Positions 55,563 through 64,000 of a DNA stretch of 64,000 bases are shown one piece after another. The DNA is from Acinetobacter venetianus RAG-1 = CIP 110063 (GTDB lineage Bacteria > Pseudomonadota > Gammaproteobacteria > Pseudomonadales > Moraxellaceae). Location of the stretch: NCBI RefSeq assembly GCF_000368585.1, contig NZ_KB849558.1, forward strand, positions 1,493,485-1,557,484, in the 5' to 3' direction. The notes beneath the pieces are model-generated. The model did not search any database. It was not told where the DNA came from and saw only the letters and a program-made list of their open reading frames with translations. The position numbers and the translations under genes are program-made. The first letter of the stretch is position 1. The number at the start of each line of letters is the position of its first letter.

Positions 55563-56801
55563 TCACTCATCTTTTAAAGCACACTCATAATTCGTAGGAT
55601 CTTGCGAACAACGAATCTGTTTAAGTAGCTTCATCATATCGGGATCATAATAACCTTCTTTGGTCATTTGAATACGCGCCTCGCGCATTAAACGTACATA
55701 ACCAGGCTTATCGCTTTCATTTAAAGTCATCCAATATTTATCAGGGATGCGACCTTCAAGCTTATCTACAAAGTTAAATGCTGGTGTTAATTGTTTTGAA
55801 ATGATTTCACGCGCGATTGATCCCATACCAGCAGGAAATTTATTGCGATGCATAATCAAAGTTCCAGTGACCTGAATGACTGGAAACTTAATAATTCCAC
55901 CAACAACTTTACCTGATTTGTCCGTCATACCCCGATGTAATTCCATTGGTTCAAATAGGATTGCTGGCGCAGCCATGATATCAACTTCTTTATTATTGAA
56001 TTTTGGTCCGACAGTTAACAAATCCACTGCAACAGGCTGCGCCCCAACATTTTGAACCAGTTTCTTTTGAGTTTCATCGAATTGTAAAACTGCAATCTTT
56101 TTACCTGCTGCCTTTGCCAGTGTATTGATATTACGATCTCCAACCATAATATACGCACCACCTAATGGCACTACACCGACAACCTCAAAATCTTTATTAA
56201 CCATTTTGTCATCAAACTTTGGGTTGGCTAAAGTTTGAATCACAGCAGTTAATTGTTTATAGGTTTGCACTGCACCAATTGCATCGATACTACCAACAAA
56301 CTTATTAAACTGTTTCGCTCTTAAATTACTGATACCTGCGCCATCACAACGTTTGCTACGGAAGTCTTCAGTTAACACACTTTCATTGGTATAAACTTTT
56401 AAAGTCACCAAAGTAGACGCTGTTTTTTTGAGCTTTGGATAATCAAAACTTAAATTCATTTGAAGATTAGAGGGACGTGTCACATTCATATTCACGCCAT
56501 ATTGTTTTGCAATTCGCACAATACGAGGAATCTCTGTTAAATAGCTAGTCGCCTGCTCAAATGCCTCACCATGTTCACCATTTGGGGAATACACACATAA
56601 TGTCACTTGCTTAGGAATTTGATCCCAAACCTTAGGATCATTAAGCAGTTTTTTGATTTTATTCTGCGAATAGGTAGAAAGGGTTAAATCTAATTTTTCT
56701 GCGGGTGCTGCATGCCCAACATTCATTACCATTAAACTTAATGCAATCACACAAGAAGTCACTAAAGGTTTAATCAACCTTGTAAATTTATTATTTTTCA
56801 T
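55563..56801 (-). CDS. Putative periplasmic solute-binding protein
   Basis: 412 residues from ATG 56799-56801 (the ATG four codons earlier is also possible). Signal peptide MKNNKFTRLIKPLV...VMNVGHA. The mature part resembles type-2 periplasmic binding proteins (SKRCDGAGISNLRAKQFN..., VVPLGGAYIMVGDRNINTLA, KKIAVLQFDETQKK). I recall this kind in Acinetobacter as a putative solute-binding protein (DUF6091). No permease or ATPase gene is beside it, so a transport role is unproven. Confidence 0.65.
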   Translation of the reverse strand: MKNNKFTRLIKPLVTSCVIALSLMVMNVGHAAPAEKLDLTLSTYSQNKIKKLLNDPKVWDQIPKQVTLCVYSPNGEHGEAFEQATSYLTEIPRIVRIAKQYGVNMNVTRPSNLQMNLSFDYPKLKKTASTLVTLKVYTNESVLTEDFRSKRCDGAGISNLRAKQFNKFVGSIDAIGAVQTYKQLTAVIQTLANPKFDDKMVNKDFEVVGVVPLGGAYIMVGDRNINTLAKAAGKKIAVLQFDETQKKLVQNVGAQPVAVDLLTVGPKFNNKEVDIMAAPAILFEPMELHRGMTDKSGKVVGGIIKFPVIQVTGTLIMHRNKFPAGMGSIAREIISKQLTPAFNFVDKLEGRIPDKYWMTLNESDKPGYVRLMREARIQMTKEGYYDPDMMKLLKQIRCSQDPTNYECALKDE

Positions 56802-56960
56802 TTGCCATTCCATCCTTAGCTATTTCCCAATAGTTTTTATTCACGTTAAGGATAAAGCATAAAAATAGAATTGACTGGTTTCATTTTGATGATGTCAATT
56901 GAGTCAAAATAAACGTGGCTCTACTCTCAATTTATGAGAATAGAGCTAAAATAAAAGGGA

Positions 56961-59678
56961 TTATGATTTATTCAATCGCAACGCATTGACCACTACAGAT
57001 AGCGAACTTAGTGACATTGCAACAGCAGCGAACATTGGCGTAAGTAATAAACCAGTGAGTGGATAGAACAAACCAGCTGCAACTGGCACACCTAGTCCAT
57101 TATAAATAAAGGAGAATGCAAGGTTCTGCTTCATGTTTTTCACACCAAGTTTTGCCATATGTACAGCATGTGCTACGCCTTGTATGTCCCCTTTCACCAA
57201 CGTCACTTGTGCAGTTTGTTTGGCAATATCTGTTCCTGTACCCATAGCAATGCCGACATTGGCCTGTGCCAGTGCAGGCGCATCATTAATACCATCACCC
57301 GCCATTGCAACCACTTTACCTTGTGACTGTGCTTGCTTCACAATTTCAAGCTTCTGCTTCGGATCACAATTGCCAAATACCTGTTGAATACCCAGTGCAG
57401 CTGCAACCATCTGTGCATTTTTTTCATGGTCACCTGTCGCCATGATCACTTCGATCCCATCTGCATGAAGTTGATCAATCACAGCTTTGGCATTTTCCTT
57501 AATCGCATCATGAATCGAAACATAAGCAATCAATTCTTGTTCAGACATTAGGAAACTGATGACATCACCTTGAGATCGTTTTTGGTCTAATTCTTGGATC
57601 AACATTTCGCTACTAAACGTTAAACCGAGCTGTTCAACTAATTTTTGGCTACCTATATAAAGCGCCTTACCTTCTATAGTGCCTTTTACACCAAAGCCCG
57701 TAACATCTTCAAAATCAGAAACATTCAACAATTGATCTGAATCAACAAGTTTGGTGAGCGTCTGGGCAATTGGATGAGTCGAATATTGTTCGATTGATGC
57801 AATCCACAACTCGATCTGACTTTGGCTATACACATTTGATAGCGGTTGAATCTCTTTTAAACTTGGCTTGCCCTCAGTCAATGTTCCTGTTTTATCAATG
57901 ATTAAGGTATTCACCTTGCTCAAAGATTCAATTGCTTCTGCATCTTTAAATAGTACCCCTTTCTGTGCGGCACGACCCGTTGTCGCCATCACAGACATTG
58001 GTGTTGCCAAGCCCAAAGCACACGGACAAGCAATAATCAGTACAGCAACAGCACACATCAATGCCAAATCAAATTGGGCTTTGCCGAACACCATCCAAAC
58101 GATAAAAGTCAACACACTAATACTTAATACAGCGATCACAAAATACTTCGCCACAACATCGGCAATACGCTGTAAAGGCGCTTTGGAGCGTTGCGCATCC
58201 GCTACCGTCTGAATCATTTTGGCGAGCGTTGTATTGGTTCCAATTGCCGTAGTTTTAATACGAATCGAACCTTGTTGATTAATCGTACCGCCAATCACTT
58301 GATCGTCCTTTTCCTTTTTTACTGGAACAGGTTCACCCGTCATCATCGACTCATCGACATAGGTTTTGCCATCAACCACAAGACCATCCAATGGAACCTG
58401 CTCCCCAGAAGAAATCTGTAAAATATCGCCTTGTTTAATCATGGCAATATCGACTTCTTTGACTTGATCATTTTGAACAAGTTTGGCTTTGGCTGGTTGT
58501 AAGCGTAACAATGCTTTTAATGAGTTTGCAGTTTGTGAACGCGCTTTAAGCTCTAGAATTTGCCCAAGTAAACTCAATGAAACGATCATACAGGCTGCTT
58601 CATAATAAACAGCGACACCATGTCCAGTTTTCGCTTCAACTGGAATGAGTGATGGGAAAATCGTTGCAACCACACTATAAATAAATGCTGCGAGTACACC
58701 GACACCAATCAAACTCCACATATTGAGATGTCCAGTTTTATAAGACACCAAGCAGCGCTGTAAAATTGGATAACCTGCCCATAACACCACAGGCAAACTT
58801 AAAATCAATTCAATCCATGGTTGAATATGTGGAGAAATAAAAGCATGAATATGCGAACCCATTGCCAAGATCATCACCAACAAACTAAGTGGCAATGTCG
58901 TCCAAAAGCGCTTACTAAAATCAACTAATTCAGGATTCGGCCCTTCATCTAAAGTAGGTTGCATTGGCTCAAGCGCCATACCACAAATTGGGCACGTACC
59001 AGGCCCCTTCTGCACAATTTCAGGGTCCATTGGACAGGTATAATCCATATCCATTGCACCTTCAGGTACAGGACGCTGATCAGGTGGAATAAGATAAAAC
59101 TCAGGATCAATCTTGAATTTATCCAAACAAGATGGATTACAGAAATAATAAGTTTTATCCTGATACGTTGTTTTTAGATCAGTCGTGGTTTTAACTGACA
59201 TCCCACAAACTGGATCAATCTCTGTATCTCCATCAACAACTTGATGTATATGCCCGCCACCACAACAGCTAGATTTTTTTACTTCAGGTTGCGCTATTTG
59301 TGGCTTTTTTTCACCTCCGCAACACGAACTTTTCTTTTCCTCAGTTGGCTTTGGTTCACAACAAGAAGATTTTTCCACAGATGCAACAACAGGCTGTTCT
59401 TTTGACGTTCCGCAGCAACTTGATTGTTTCTGCGGCTTTTCCTCAGCACAGCAAGAAAATGACGTTTTGTCAGTTTGATTTGCTTTTAAATAAGCATCTG
59501 GCTGCGCACTAAATTTCTGTTGACAACTTGCTGAGCAAAATAGATATCGGATATCTTGGTAGTCAAAATAATACGCTGATGTTTCAGCAACTTGCATACC
59601 ACATACTGGATCAATATATTCATACACAATTGCTGCTTTTTTGCCAGAGCAACATGATGACGTTTTTTGATGTTCCAC
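56961..59678 (-). CDS. Copper-type P1B ATPase with Cys-Cys array and two YHS domains
   Basis: 905 residues from the GTG at 59676-59678. The frame opens earlier, but its first codons are inside the MerR-type promoter; AGGTG precedes the GTG. Order: SCC motif (9-10), YHS domain (23-65; DPVCGM...CSASC), five more SCC pairs at about 76, 88, 106, 119 and 138, second YHS domain (155-200; DPVCGM), a HMBD (YTCPMDPEI...CPICGMAL), then the ATPase. Catalytic motifs: CPCALGLATP (Cu-type CPC), DKTGTLTEG, GDGINDAPALA. No classical GMTCxxC domain. It should export Cu(I) or similar soft metals. Divergent from a CueR-like regulator. Confidence 0.9.
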   Translation of the reverse strand: MEHQKTSSCCSGKKAAIVYEYIDPVCGMQVAETSAYYFDYQDIRYLFCSASCQQKFSAQPDAYLKANQTDKTSFSCCAEEKPQKQSSCCGTSKEQPVVASVEKSSCCEPKPTEEKKSSCCGGEKKPQIAQPEVKKSSCCGGGHIHQVVDGDTEIDPVCGMSVKTTTDLKTTYQDKTYYFCNPSCLDKFKIDPEFYLIPPDQRPVPEGAMDMDYTCPMDPEIVQKGPGTCPICGMALEPMQPTLDEGPNPELVDFSKRFWTTLPLSLLVMILAMGSHIHAFISPHIQPWIELILSLPVVLWAGYPILQRCLVSYKTGHLNMWSLIGVGVLAAFIYSVVATIFPSLIPVEAKTGHGVAVYYEAACMIVSLSLLGQILELKARSQTANSLKALLRLQPAKAKLVQNDQVKEVDIAMIKQGDILQISSGEQVPLDGLVVDGKTYVDESMMTGEPVPVKKEKDDQVIGGTINQQGSIRIKTTAIGTNTTLAKMIQTVADAQRSKAPLQRIADVVAKYFVIAVLSISVLTFIVWMVFGKAQFDLALMCAVAVLIIACPCALGLATPMSVMATTGRAAQKGVLFKDAEAIESLSKVNTLIIDKTGTLTEGKPSLKEIQPLSNVYSQSQIELWIASIEQYSTHPIAQTLTKLVDSDQLLNVSDFEDVTGFGVKGTIEGKALYIGSQKLVEQLGLTFSSEMLIQELDQKRSQGDVISFLMSEQELIAYVSIHDAIKENAKAVIDQLHADGIEVIMATGDHEKNAQMVAAALGIQQVFGNCDPKQKLEIVKQAQSQGKVVAMAGDGINDAPALAQANVGIAMGTGTDIAKQTAQVTLVKGDIQGVAHAVHMAKLGVKNMKQNLAFSFIYNGLGVPVAAGLFYPLTGLLLTPMFAAVAMSLSSLSVVVNALRLNKS

Positions 59679-59711
59679 AACAACACCTATCTTTTCTTTT
59701 TGGATAGGTTT

Positions 59712-59743
59712 AGCATAAAGTCTGTACCTAGGTACAGAGTCAA
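59712..59743 (-). promoter_or_regulatory. CueR-type promoter and operator of the P1B ATPase
   Basis: Minus strand TTGACT (complement of 59738-59743), a 19-20-bp spacer and TATGCT/TTATGC (59712-59718). The spacer contains CTGTACCTAGGTACAG (59722-59737), a perfect 16-bp palindrome. The overlong spacer with central dyad is typical of MerR-activated promoters. Transcription would start near 59705, so the ATPase must begin at the GTG 59678 or later. Confidence 0.85.
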
Positions 59744-59776
59744 GCATTATTTTGGCAATTGATGAGGCACAAACAC

Positions 59777-60175
59777 ATGAATCTTACTATTGGAAAATTG
59801 GCAAAATCCTGCAATATCAATGTTGAGACCATTCGTTATTATCAGCGGATTGGCTTAATGAGAATTCCTGAAAGCACCCAAAGTTATCGCTATTATCATC
59901 AACAAGATTTGGAAACATTAAGCTTTATTCAAAAAGCCAAAGATGCTGGATTACAACTGAATGAAATTAAGGAGTTATTAACCTTAAATTTAGAAGATCG
60001 AGTAGAAGTACGTCATGTCATCGAACAGCGATTAAATAAAATCGATGAACGTATTCAAGAGTTACAAGGACTCAAACTACGTCTTTCAACATGGTTAGAT
60101 GAGTGTAAAACCACTGAAAATGAATGTTGCCCGATTCTGATGGAGTTAAAGCAGCAAGCAACTACGAGCACCTAA
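59777..60175 (+). CDS. MerR-family metal-responsive regulator (CueR-like)
   Basis: 132 residues from ATG 59777 (GAGG nine bases upstream; ATG 59762 and TTG 59759 also in frame). Winged helix LTIGKLAKSCNINVETIRYYQRIGLM, then a coiled coil, and the metal loop DECKTTENECCPIL: Cys-x7-Cys-Pro-Ile, the CueR spacing, with an extra adjacent Cys. Copper or silver is therefore likely. Divergent from the ATPase over a shared operator. Confidence 0.85.
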   Translation: MNLTIGKLAKSCNINVETIRYYQRIGLMRIPESTQSYRYYHQQDLETLSFIQKAKDAGLQLNEIKELLTLNLEDRVEVRHVIEQRLNKIDERIQELQGLKLRLSTWLDECKTTENECCPILMELKQQATTST

Positions 60176-60215
60176 GTTTTTTGAATTGAGGTGCTCTTGA
60201 TATAACAAAATATAT

Positions 60216-60416
60216 TTAAATAAAAGACCAAACGATATTTTCATCTTGGCGTTTTAAAAGAAAGCTCGTCTGCTGATCATCCTCTACAACAATATGATGA
60301 TTTGAAAACATCTTTACTTTGAGCAAAGTATTATTTTCATAAACCAAATCGTTTTTACCCTCTTTAGTTAAGACAAGCATTTGATCCAATACAACTAAGT
60401 TTTTTGAGTCCAACAT
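60216..60416 (-). CDS. Hypothetical protein, 66 aa
   Basis: AGGGGAAAG precedes the ATG. Begins MLDSKNLVVLDQMLVLTKEG; reads as a small β-rich soluble protein (VVEDDQQTSFLLKRQDENIVW). No signal or membrane segment; family unknown. It converges on the cueR-like gene. The region upstream (60417-60700) shows no gene. Confidence 0.5.
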   Translation of the reverse strand: MLDSKNLVVLDQMLVLTKEGKNDLVYENNTLLKVKMFSNHHIVVEDDQQTSFLLKRQDENIVWSFI

Positions 60417-60701
60417 ATCTTTCCCCTTGAAAGCCTCTATAAAAATGAAGCATCGTTAATCAGCTTTTGGAGTCGAGAGAAATGATTCATTCACTCTACT
60501 GATGAGATACTTTCTTTAATTATTCAAATACATGAAATTGACATCGAAACATGCTATTTCATAAAAGCGGATTTTAGTTTAATTTTTAATCTAAAACATC
60601 ATTATTGTCTAACAGTTCACATATTTTTAAAATTAGCCGACAAAATGCAATTAAATTTAAAATGTTGTTCTCAAAAGAAAACCGCATGAGATTTAGATAT
60701 A

Positions 60702-60729
60702 AAAAAGGCTACCTCACGGTAGCCTTTTT
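60702..60729 (-). terminator. Terminator of ataA-tpgA operon
   Basis: AAAAAGGCTACC-GTGA-GGTAGCCTTTTTT on the minus strand, 13 bp after the tpgA stop. Confidence 0.92.
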
Positions 60730-60742
60730 CAAGACAAGTAAA

Positions 60743-61531
60743 TTACCAACTGACATTCACACGACGATTTGGAGCTAAACAACCAACAAGACGGTTATTA
60801 GTTTTGTTACCAGCACATTGTTGGTATAAATCAGTTTGGCTATTGGCTTGGATCTGAATGCGATTGACATCAATGCCTTCATTTACCAAAAGCTTTGCTA
60901 CTGTATTCGCTCGCTGTGCTGAAAGTTGATGGTTGTATGAAAATTTACCTAATGGATCAGCAAAACCTGCAACGGTAATCGGACCTGTTGAATTGCTTTG
61001 CTTAATTCGCTCAGCAATTGCTGCCACAGAACTTGAACTTTGTTCGATTGCATTTGCATTTGAACGATCAAATGCAAAGAATACGCTTCCTGATCTTGCT
61101 CCAGCTAAATTCGCATCATTTGGTACTTGATTGTTTGCACCCCACGCCATTAAACCCTCACAAGCCTCTCCTTTCCAGGATAAGCGCTCAGATAGATTTT
61201 TTTTGTCAAAGTCTACGCGTAACTGGCAACGTAAATAATCTTGGCTATTCGGCTGGCGAATATCTAACACATAGTTCCACGTTTTTACAAAAAATACCCC
61301 TTCGCTAAATTGAGGATTACCCAAAATATATCGAATTTGGTCTTTAGTTAAACCTGTATCTAAACGTGCAACATTGTCATATTCATAACGCTGTACTTGT
61401 TTTAGATAGCTTTTTTCAACCGTAGGAAATTTAATTTCCTCTTGCTGAACAACCACTTCATCATCTGCAATTGCAGTGATTGCTATCGTAGAAACCATCC
61501 CAAATACTAATGCTTTTATCATATTTTTCAT
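60743..61531 (-). CDS. tpgA: TpgA-type protein: BamE-like plus OmpA-like domains
   Basis: 262 residues with a signal peptide ([20 protein letters not shown]). The N-terminal part (about 40-110) has the SmpA/BamE-like fold ([20 protein letters not shown], then WNYVLDI). The C-terminal part (about 145-262) is an OmpA-like peptidoglycan-binding domain ([45 protein letters not shown]). TpgA in Acinetobacter Tol 5 has this make-up, is encoded after the trimeric autotransporter AtaA, and supports its display at the cell surface. Same order here. The gap to ataA carries a perfect palindrome. Confidence 0.9.
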   Translation of the reverse strand: MKNMIKALVFGMVSTIAITAIADDEVVVQQEEIKFPTVEKSYLKQVQRYEYDNVARLDTGLTKDQIRYILGNPQFSEGVFFVKTWNYVLDIRQPNSQDYLRCQLRVDFDKKNLSERLSWKGEACEGLMAWGANNQVPNDANLAGARSGSVFFAFDRSNANAIEQSSSSVAAIAERIKQSNSTGPITVAGFADPLGKFSYNHQLSAQRANTVAKLLVNEGIDVNRIQIQANSQTDLYQQCAGNKTNNRLVGCLAPNRRVNVSW

Positions 61532-61559
61532 TTTTTACTCTCTTAATCTGTTGGAAGCT

Positions 61560-61581
61560 AGGAGAGTCAGCTGACTCTCCT
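61560..61581. repeat. Perfect palindrome between ataA-like gene and tpgA
   Basis: The 11-base half AGGAGAGTCAG (61560-61570) is followed directly by its reverse complement. No T-run follows in the minus-strand transcript, so it is not a terminator. It may form a processing or stabilising hairpin that sets the ataA:tpgA ratio. Confidence 0.7.
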
Positions 61582-61591
61582 CGACAATGAA

Positions 61592-64000
61592 TTAGTCGAT
61601 TACACCGCTGATACCAATACGTACACTTGGATCACCTTGTGATGCCGCAGCAACACCACCAGTAATAGACCAACGTCCATTGTCAGCAGTTTTACGTAAG
61701 GTCACACCCACTGCATTTTCACCACCATGATAAGAAGCACCTGCTGCATACGTATATTTACCTGGTACAAATGGTGCTGCCTCTAAAGCCATTGCCGCCG
61801 CAATACCCGCATTCGCACGTTTTTCTACATCATCAATACGTTGGTTTGTTGAGTAGAACGCTTGCTCTAGACGATTACTTACATTGTCAATTTTGGTATT
61901 CAATGCTTGATCTGCTTTATTTAAAGCATCTACTGCACCACCAACATTGTTGTAATCTTTACCACCTACGTTATATGTAGGATTAGTAAAGCTTTGCGTA
62001 ATATTGTCATACCCAGCTCCACCACCAAGATACTCAGCAATTTTTTGGTTCGTTGTATTCAACTGTGAACCATTTACCGCATCTTTAGAATCTGCTTTGA
62101 TTGCACCATCTTTAACGCCAGTTACAACACGATCACCATCTTTACCTGCAACATTTACTGTAGTACCACCAGTATCTTTACCAACTGTGATTTCACCATT
62201 TGGTGTTTGTTGTTGAACAAGACCTGATTTACCACTGTTGATATTGTCGATATTGGTTTGGATGTTAGAAATATCACTTGTGTTTTGGTTCACTTGTTGT
62301 TGAACATTCCACAACTGACCGCCATTCACCGCATCTTTTGAGCCTTGAGCAACTTCACCATCTTTTACATTACTGATGGTTGTGCCATTAGCACCACCTA
62401 ATGTGATTTTGTCTTTAGTTGCGTCATCGTATTTAACCGCATTATTCGCAAGCTCATTAACATTGTTATTTACATTGCTAATCGCTGTGTCTAATTGACC
62501 TTTATTCACAGCATCTGTAGCACTCGTACCTGCTGCCACATTGGTAATTTGTTTATTACCTGCATTGATTCCTTGTGTTGTTACACTCGGGCCGCCTGCA
62601 ATCACTAAACCAGTGTTGTTTAATACAACAGCATTATTACCAATGTTAATGCCTGAATTGTTCAGAACAGTATCACCTGTTGTAATAGAATCGACTGTTA
62701 AGTCCTTAGCAGTTGAAACTTCATAGTTATCTGAACCATCTGCATTTTTCGTCTTATTCACAACAATGTTTTCACCGTTTGACACTGTTGTTTTAGACGT
62801 GGTTGCAGCATTTCCAATTGCTTGATCAAGTGCTGTTAATGCATCACCAACGTTAGTTTGAGTACCTTGAGCCACATTATAAGTTGGACCTGTGATCGTA
62901 CCATCAGCATTTACCTTCGCATTACCACCAAGGCTGTCTACAAGTGCAGTTTGTGTTTCAACCACTTGATTACCGACAGCTTTCAATTGAGCAACGTTAA
63001 CTGCATCTGCATCGGCTGTACCGGCTGCAACGCCAGTAATTTGACGGTAGATACCATTTGCAGCATCACCAACTGCGACTGCACCAGTTGTAGATGTAGT
63101 TTTGCTAATTGCAGTTTTGTCAGCTGTAGTTGCTGCTGATAATGCATAACCTGCAACACCAGCACCTGTAGTCGCTGCCGAACCCGTACCTAAAACAACT
63201 GAACCAGCAACTGTTTGAGTTACATTGTTTCCAAGTACAAAGGTATCGTCTGTCAATACTTGGTTGTTGTTACCCACAGAGTAACTGTTGCTGCCATCAA
63301 CAATCGTTGGGTCACCAATTGCTCCCGAATGATCGCCATTCACTTTGTTGCCAGTACCGATGCTGATAGATTGAGTACCTAATGCTTCTGCACCGTTACC
63401 AATCGCAATTGACTGAGCGCCACCAACTTTTGTGTTGTGACCTAGTGCAACAGAACTATCTGCACCTGCTTCAACGATCGCGTTGACACCAATTGCAGTT
63501 GAGTTCAATCCACCTGCACTTGAGTCATTTGTCGTACCTAAATCACCTTTAGAAGTGTCTGCATTGGTATGGAAGAATTTCACACCTTCTGTATTCATCT
63601 TCTGAACAGTCTGAGCAATCGTCAAACGATCAGTCGTTTCTTGACCTTGCTTATCATAAGTAAGGAACAATGAGTCCTGATTTTTATTGTCTGGTTGAGT
63701 ATTTACAACCTGATCAATAATGTTGACTTTATTACCATTACCATCAACAACCTCTGTAATGTTGTTGCTGATCACTTGTTGTAATTGTTCTTCAGTCGCT
63801 GCACGACCTTGAGTTGCAAAATCAGCAGCCGTTAAGTCTTTATTACTTAAGCCTTTGATCGTATTTGTCGTACTATCGATTGCAACATTTCCAACCGCTA
63901 ATTGACCAGTTGTTACGCTATCCAAAGTCAGGTCTTTACTTAAAGCAAATGCAACATTATTACCTGTCTTAGTTGCTGTTAAATTGCTATCTGTTGGATC
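61592..64000 (-). CDS. ata: Trimeric autotransporter adhesin (Ata/AtaA type), C-terminal 802 aa
   Basis: The frame is open through the right edge, so the N-terminus is outside. Visible parts, N to C: stalk with [20 protein letters not shown]; YadA head-type repeats ([36 protein letters not shown]); neck/stalk segments with [14 protein letters not shown] and DAVNGSQLN motifs; and a final YadA β-barrel anchor (about the last 95 residues, [28 protein letters not shown] coil then [13 protein letters not shown]...GISGVID). The anchor trimerises in the outer membrane. Such proteins mediate adhesion and biofilm in Acinetobacter. The downstream tpgA partner supports the Ata/AtaA assignment. Confidence 0.92.
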   Translation of the reverse strand, partial: DPTDSNLTATKTGNNVAFALSKDLTLDSVTTGQLAVGNVAIDSTTNTIKGLSNKDLTAADFATQGRAATEEQLQQVISNNITEVVDGNGNKVNIIDQVVNTQPDNKNQDSLFLTYDKQGQETTDRLTIAQTVQKMNTEGVKFFHTNADTSKGDLGTTNDSSAGGLNSTAIGVNAIVEAGADSSVALGHNTKVGGAQSIAIGNGAEALGTQSISIGTGNKVNGDHSGAIGDPTIVDGSNSYSVGNNNQVLTDDTFVLGNNVTQTVAGSVVLGTGSAATTGAGVAGYALSAATTADKTAISKTTSTTGAVAVGDAANGIYRQITGVAAGTADADAVNVAQLKAVGNQVVETQTALVDSLGGNAKVNADGTITGPTYNVAQGTQTNVGDALTALDQAIGNAATTSKTTVSNGENIVVNKTKNADGSDNYEVSTAKDLTVDSITTGDTVLNNSGINIGNNAVVLNNTGLVIAGGPSVTTQGINAGNKQITNVAAGTSATDAVNKGQLDTAISNVNNNVNELANNAVKYDDATKDKITLGGANGTTISNVKDGEVAQGSKDAVNGGQLWNVQQQVNQNTSDISNIQTNIDNINSGKSGLVQQQTPNGEITVGKDTGGTTVNVAGKDGDRVVTGVKDGAIKADSKDAVNGSQLNTTNQKIAEYLGGGAGYDNITQSFTNPTYNVGGKDYNNVGGAVDALNKADQALNTKIDNVSNRLEQAFYSTNQRIDDVEKRANAGIAAAMALEAAPFVPGKYTYAAGASYHGGENAVGVTLRKTADNGRWSITGGVAAASQGDPSVRIGISGVID

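Noticed and set aside
57133..57387. Plus-strand ORFs over the P1B ATPase
   Set aside because: Shadow frames; the minus strand shows all ATPase motifs.
61592..63925. Repetitive sequence on the right resembling a repeat array
   Set aside because: The repeats are degenerate YadA head and stalk motifs in frame; no constant repeat with unique spacers as in CRISPR.

Overview
The window is chromosomal DNA from a gammaproteobacterium, almost certainly an Acinetobacter. It is AT-rich. It carries lineage markers of that genus: an RNase HI–DnaQ fusion gene, a trimeric autotransporter followed by a TpgA-type OmpA/BamE-like protein, a trpG–trpDC arrangement, DUF817 and DUF3015 genes, and a phage-type macro-domain-like gene of the A1S_2505 family. 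No rRNA operon, insertion sequence, CRISPR array or intact prophage was seen. Most of the window is core housekeeping sequence, and the unusual features are local.

Layout. 1-8.6 kb: a partial SDR, the A1S_2505-like gene, aspartate aminotransferase, three tandem tRNA-Asn genes (the middle one has an acceptor-stem mismatch), a DUF2726 gene, a secreted lipase-like lipoprotein, ubiA-ubiC and an orphan acidic protein. 8.7-10.7 kb: glnA with a long regulatory region containing NtrC-like GCAC-N7-GTGC sites. 10.7-16 kb: trpG, then a cystine/dicarboxylate-type symporter and a MOSC protein, then trpD-trpC. 16-24.4 kb: Smr protein, folE, cupin, DUF4105, DUF3015, DUF817, hemE and an L,D-transpeptidase. 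24.4-29.7 kb: diguanylate cyclase, pyrC-rnt, tRNA-Glu with a second DUF2726 gene beside it, and an Old Yellow Enzyme gene behind a perfect operator-like palindrome.

29.7-42.7 kb: yejABEF peptide importer and an MltD-type transglycosylase with eight LysM domains on one strand, then rnhA-dnaQ fusion, fimL-like gene and nudC on the other. From memory this block is collinear with the Pseudomonas aeruginosa PA1807-PA1823 region. 42.7-46.6 kb: esterase-dolP-yraN-lpoA divergent from rsmI, as in E. coli apart from the esterase, with a shortened non-lipoprotein LpoA. 46.6-48.4 kb: a frameshifted gene, a CDF metal exporter divergent from a CadR-like MerR regulator, and a small acidic SutA-like protein. 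48.6-55.3 kb: the ubiI-ubiH / pepP-ygfB / coiled-coil-zapA-6S RNA locus, interrupted between ubiH and pepP by a small membrane ORF and a lipoprotein gene. 55.5-60.4 kb: a periplasmic solute-binding-like protein, then a copper-type P1B ATPase with a cysteine-pair-rich N-terminus divergent from a CueR-like regulator. 60.7-64 kb: tpgA and the 3' part of an ataA-like adhesin gene that leaves the window.

The genes fall into working groups: ubiquinone synthesis (ubiA, ubiC, ubiH, ubiI-like), tryptophan synthesis (trpG, D, C), nitrogen assimilation (glnA), envelope and peptidoglycan (mltD, L,D-transpeptidase, lpoA, dolP, tpgA/ataA), metal export (two MerR-controlled divergons) and RNA/DNA processing (rnt, rnhA-dnaQ, smr, rsmI). 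Start codons were re-chosen where a Shine-Dalgarno sequence, signal peptide or divergent operator argued against the longest reading frame. All family calls are by eye; no database search was run.
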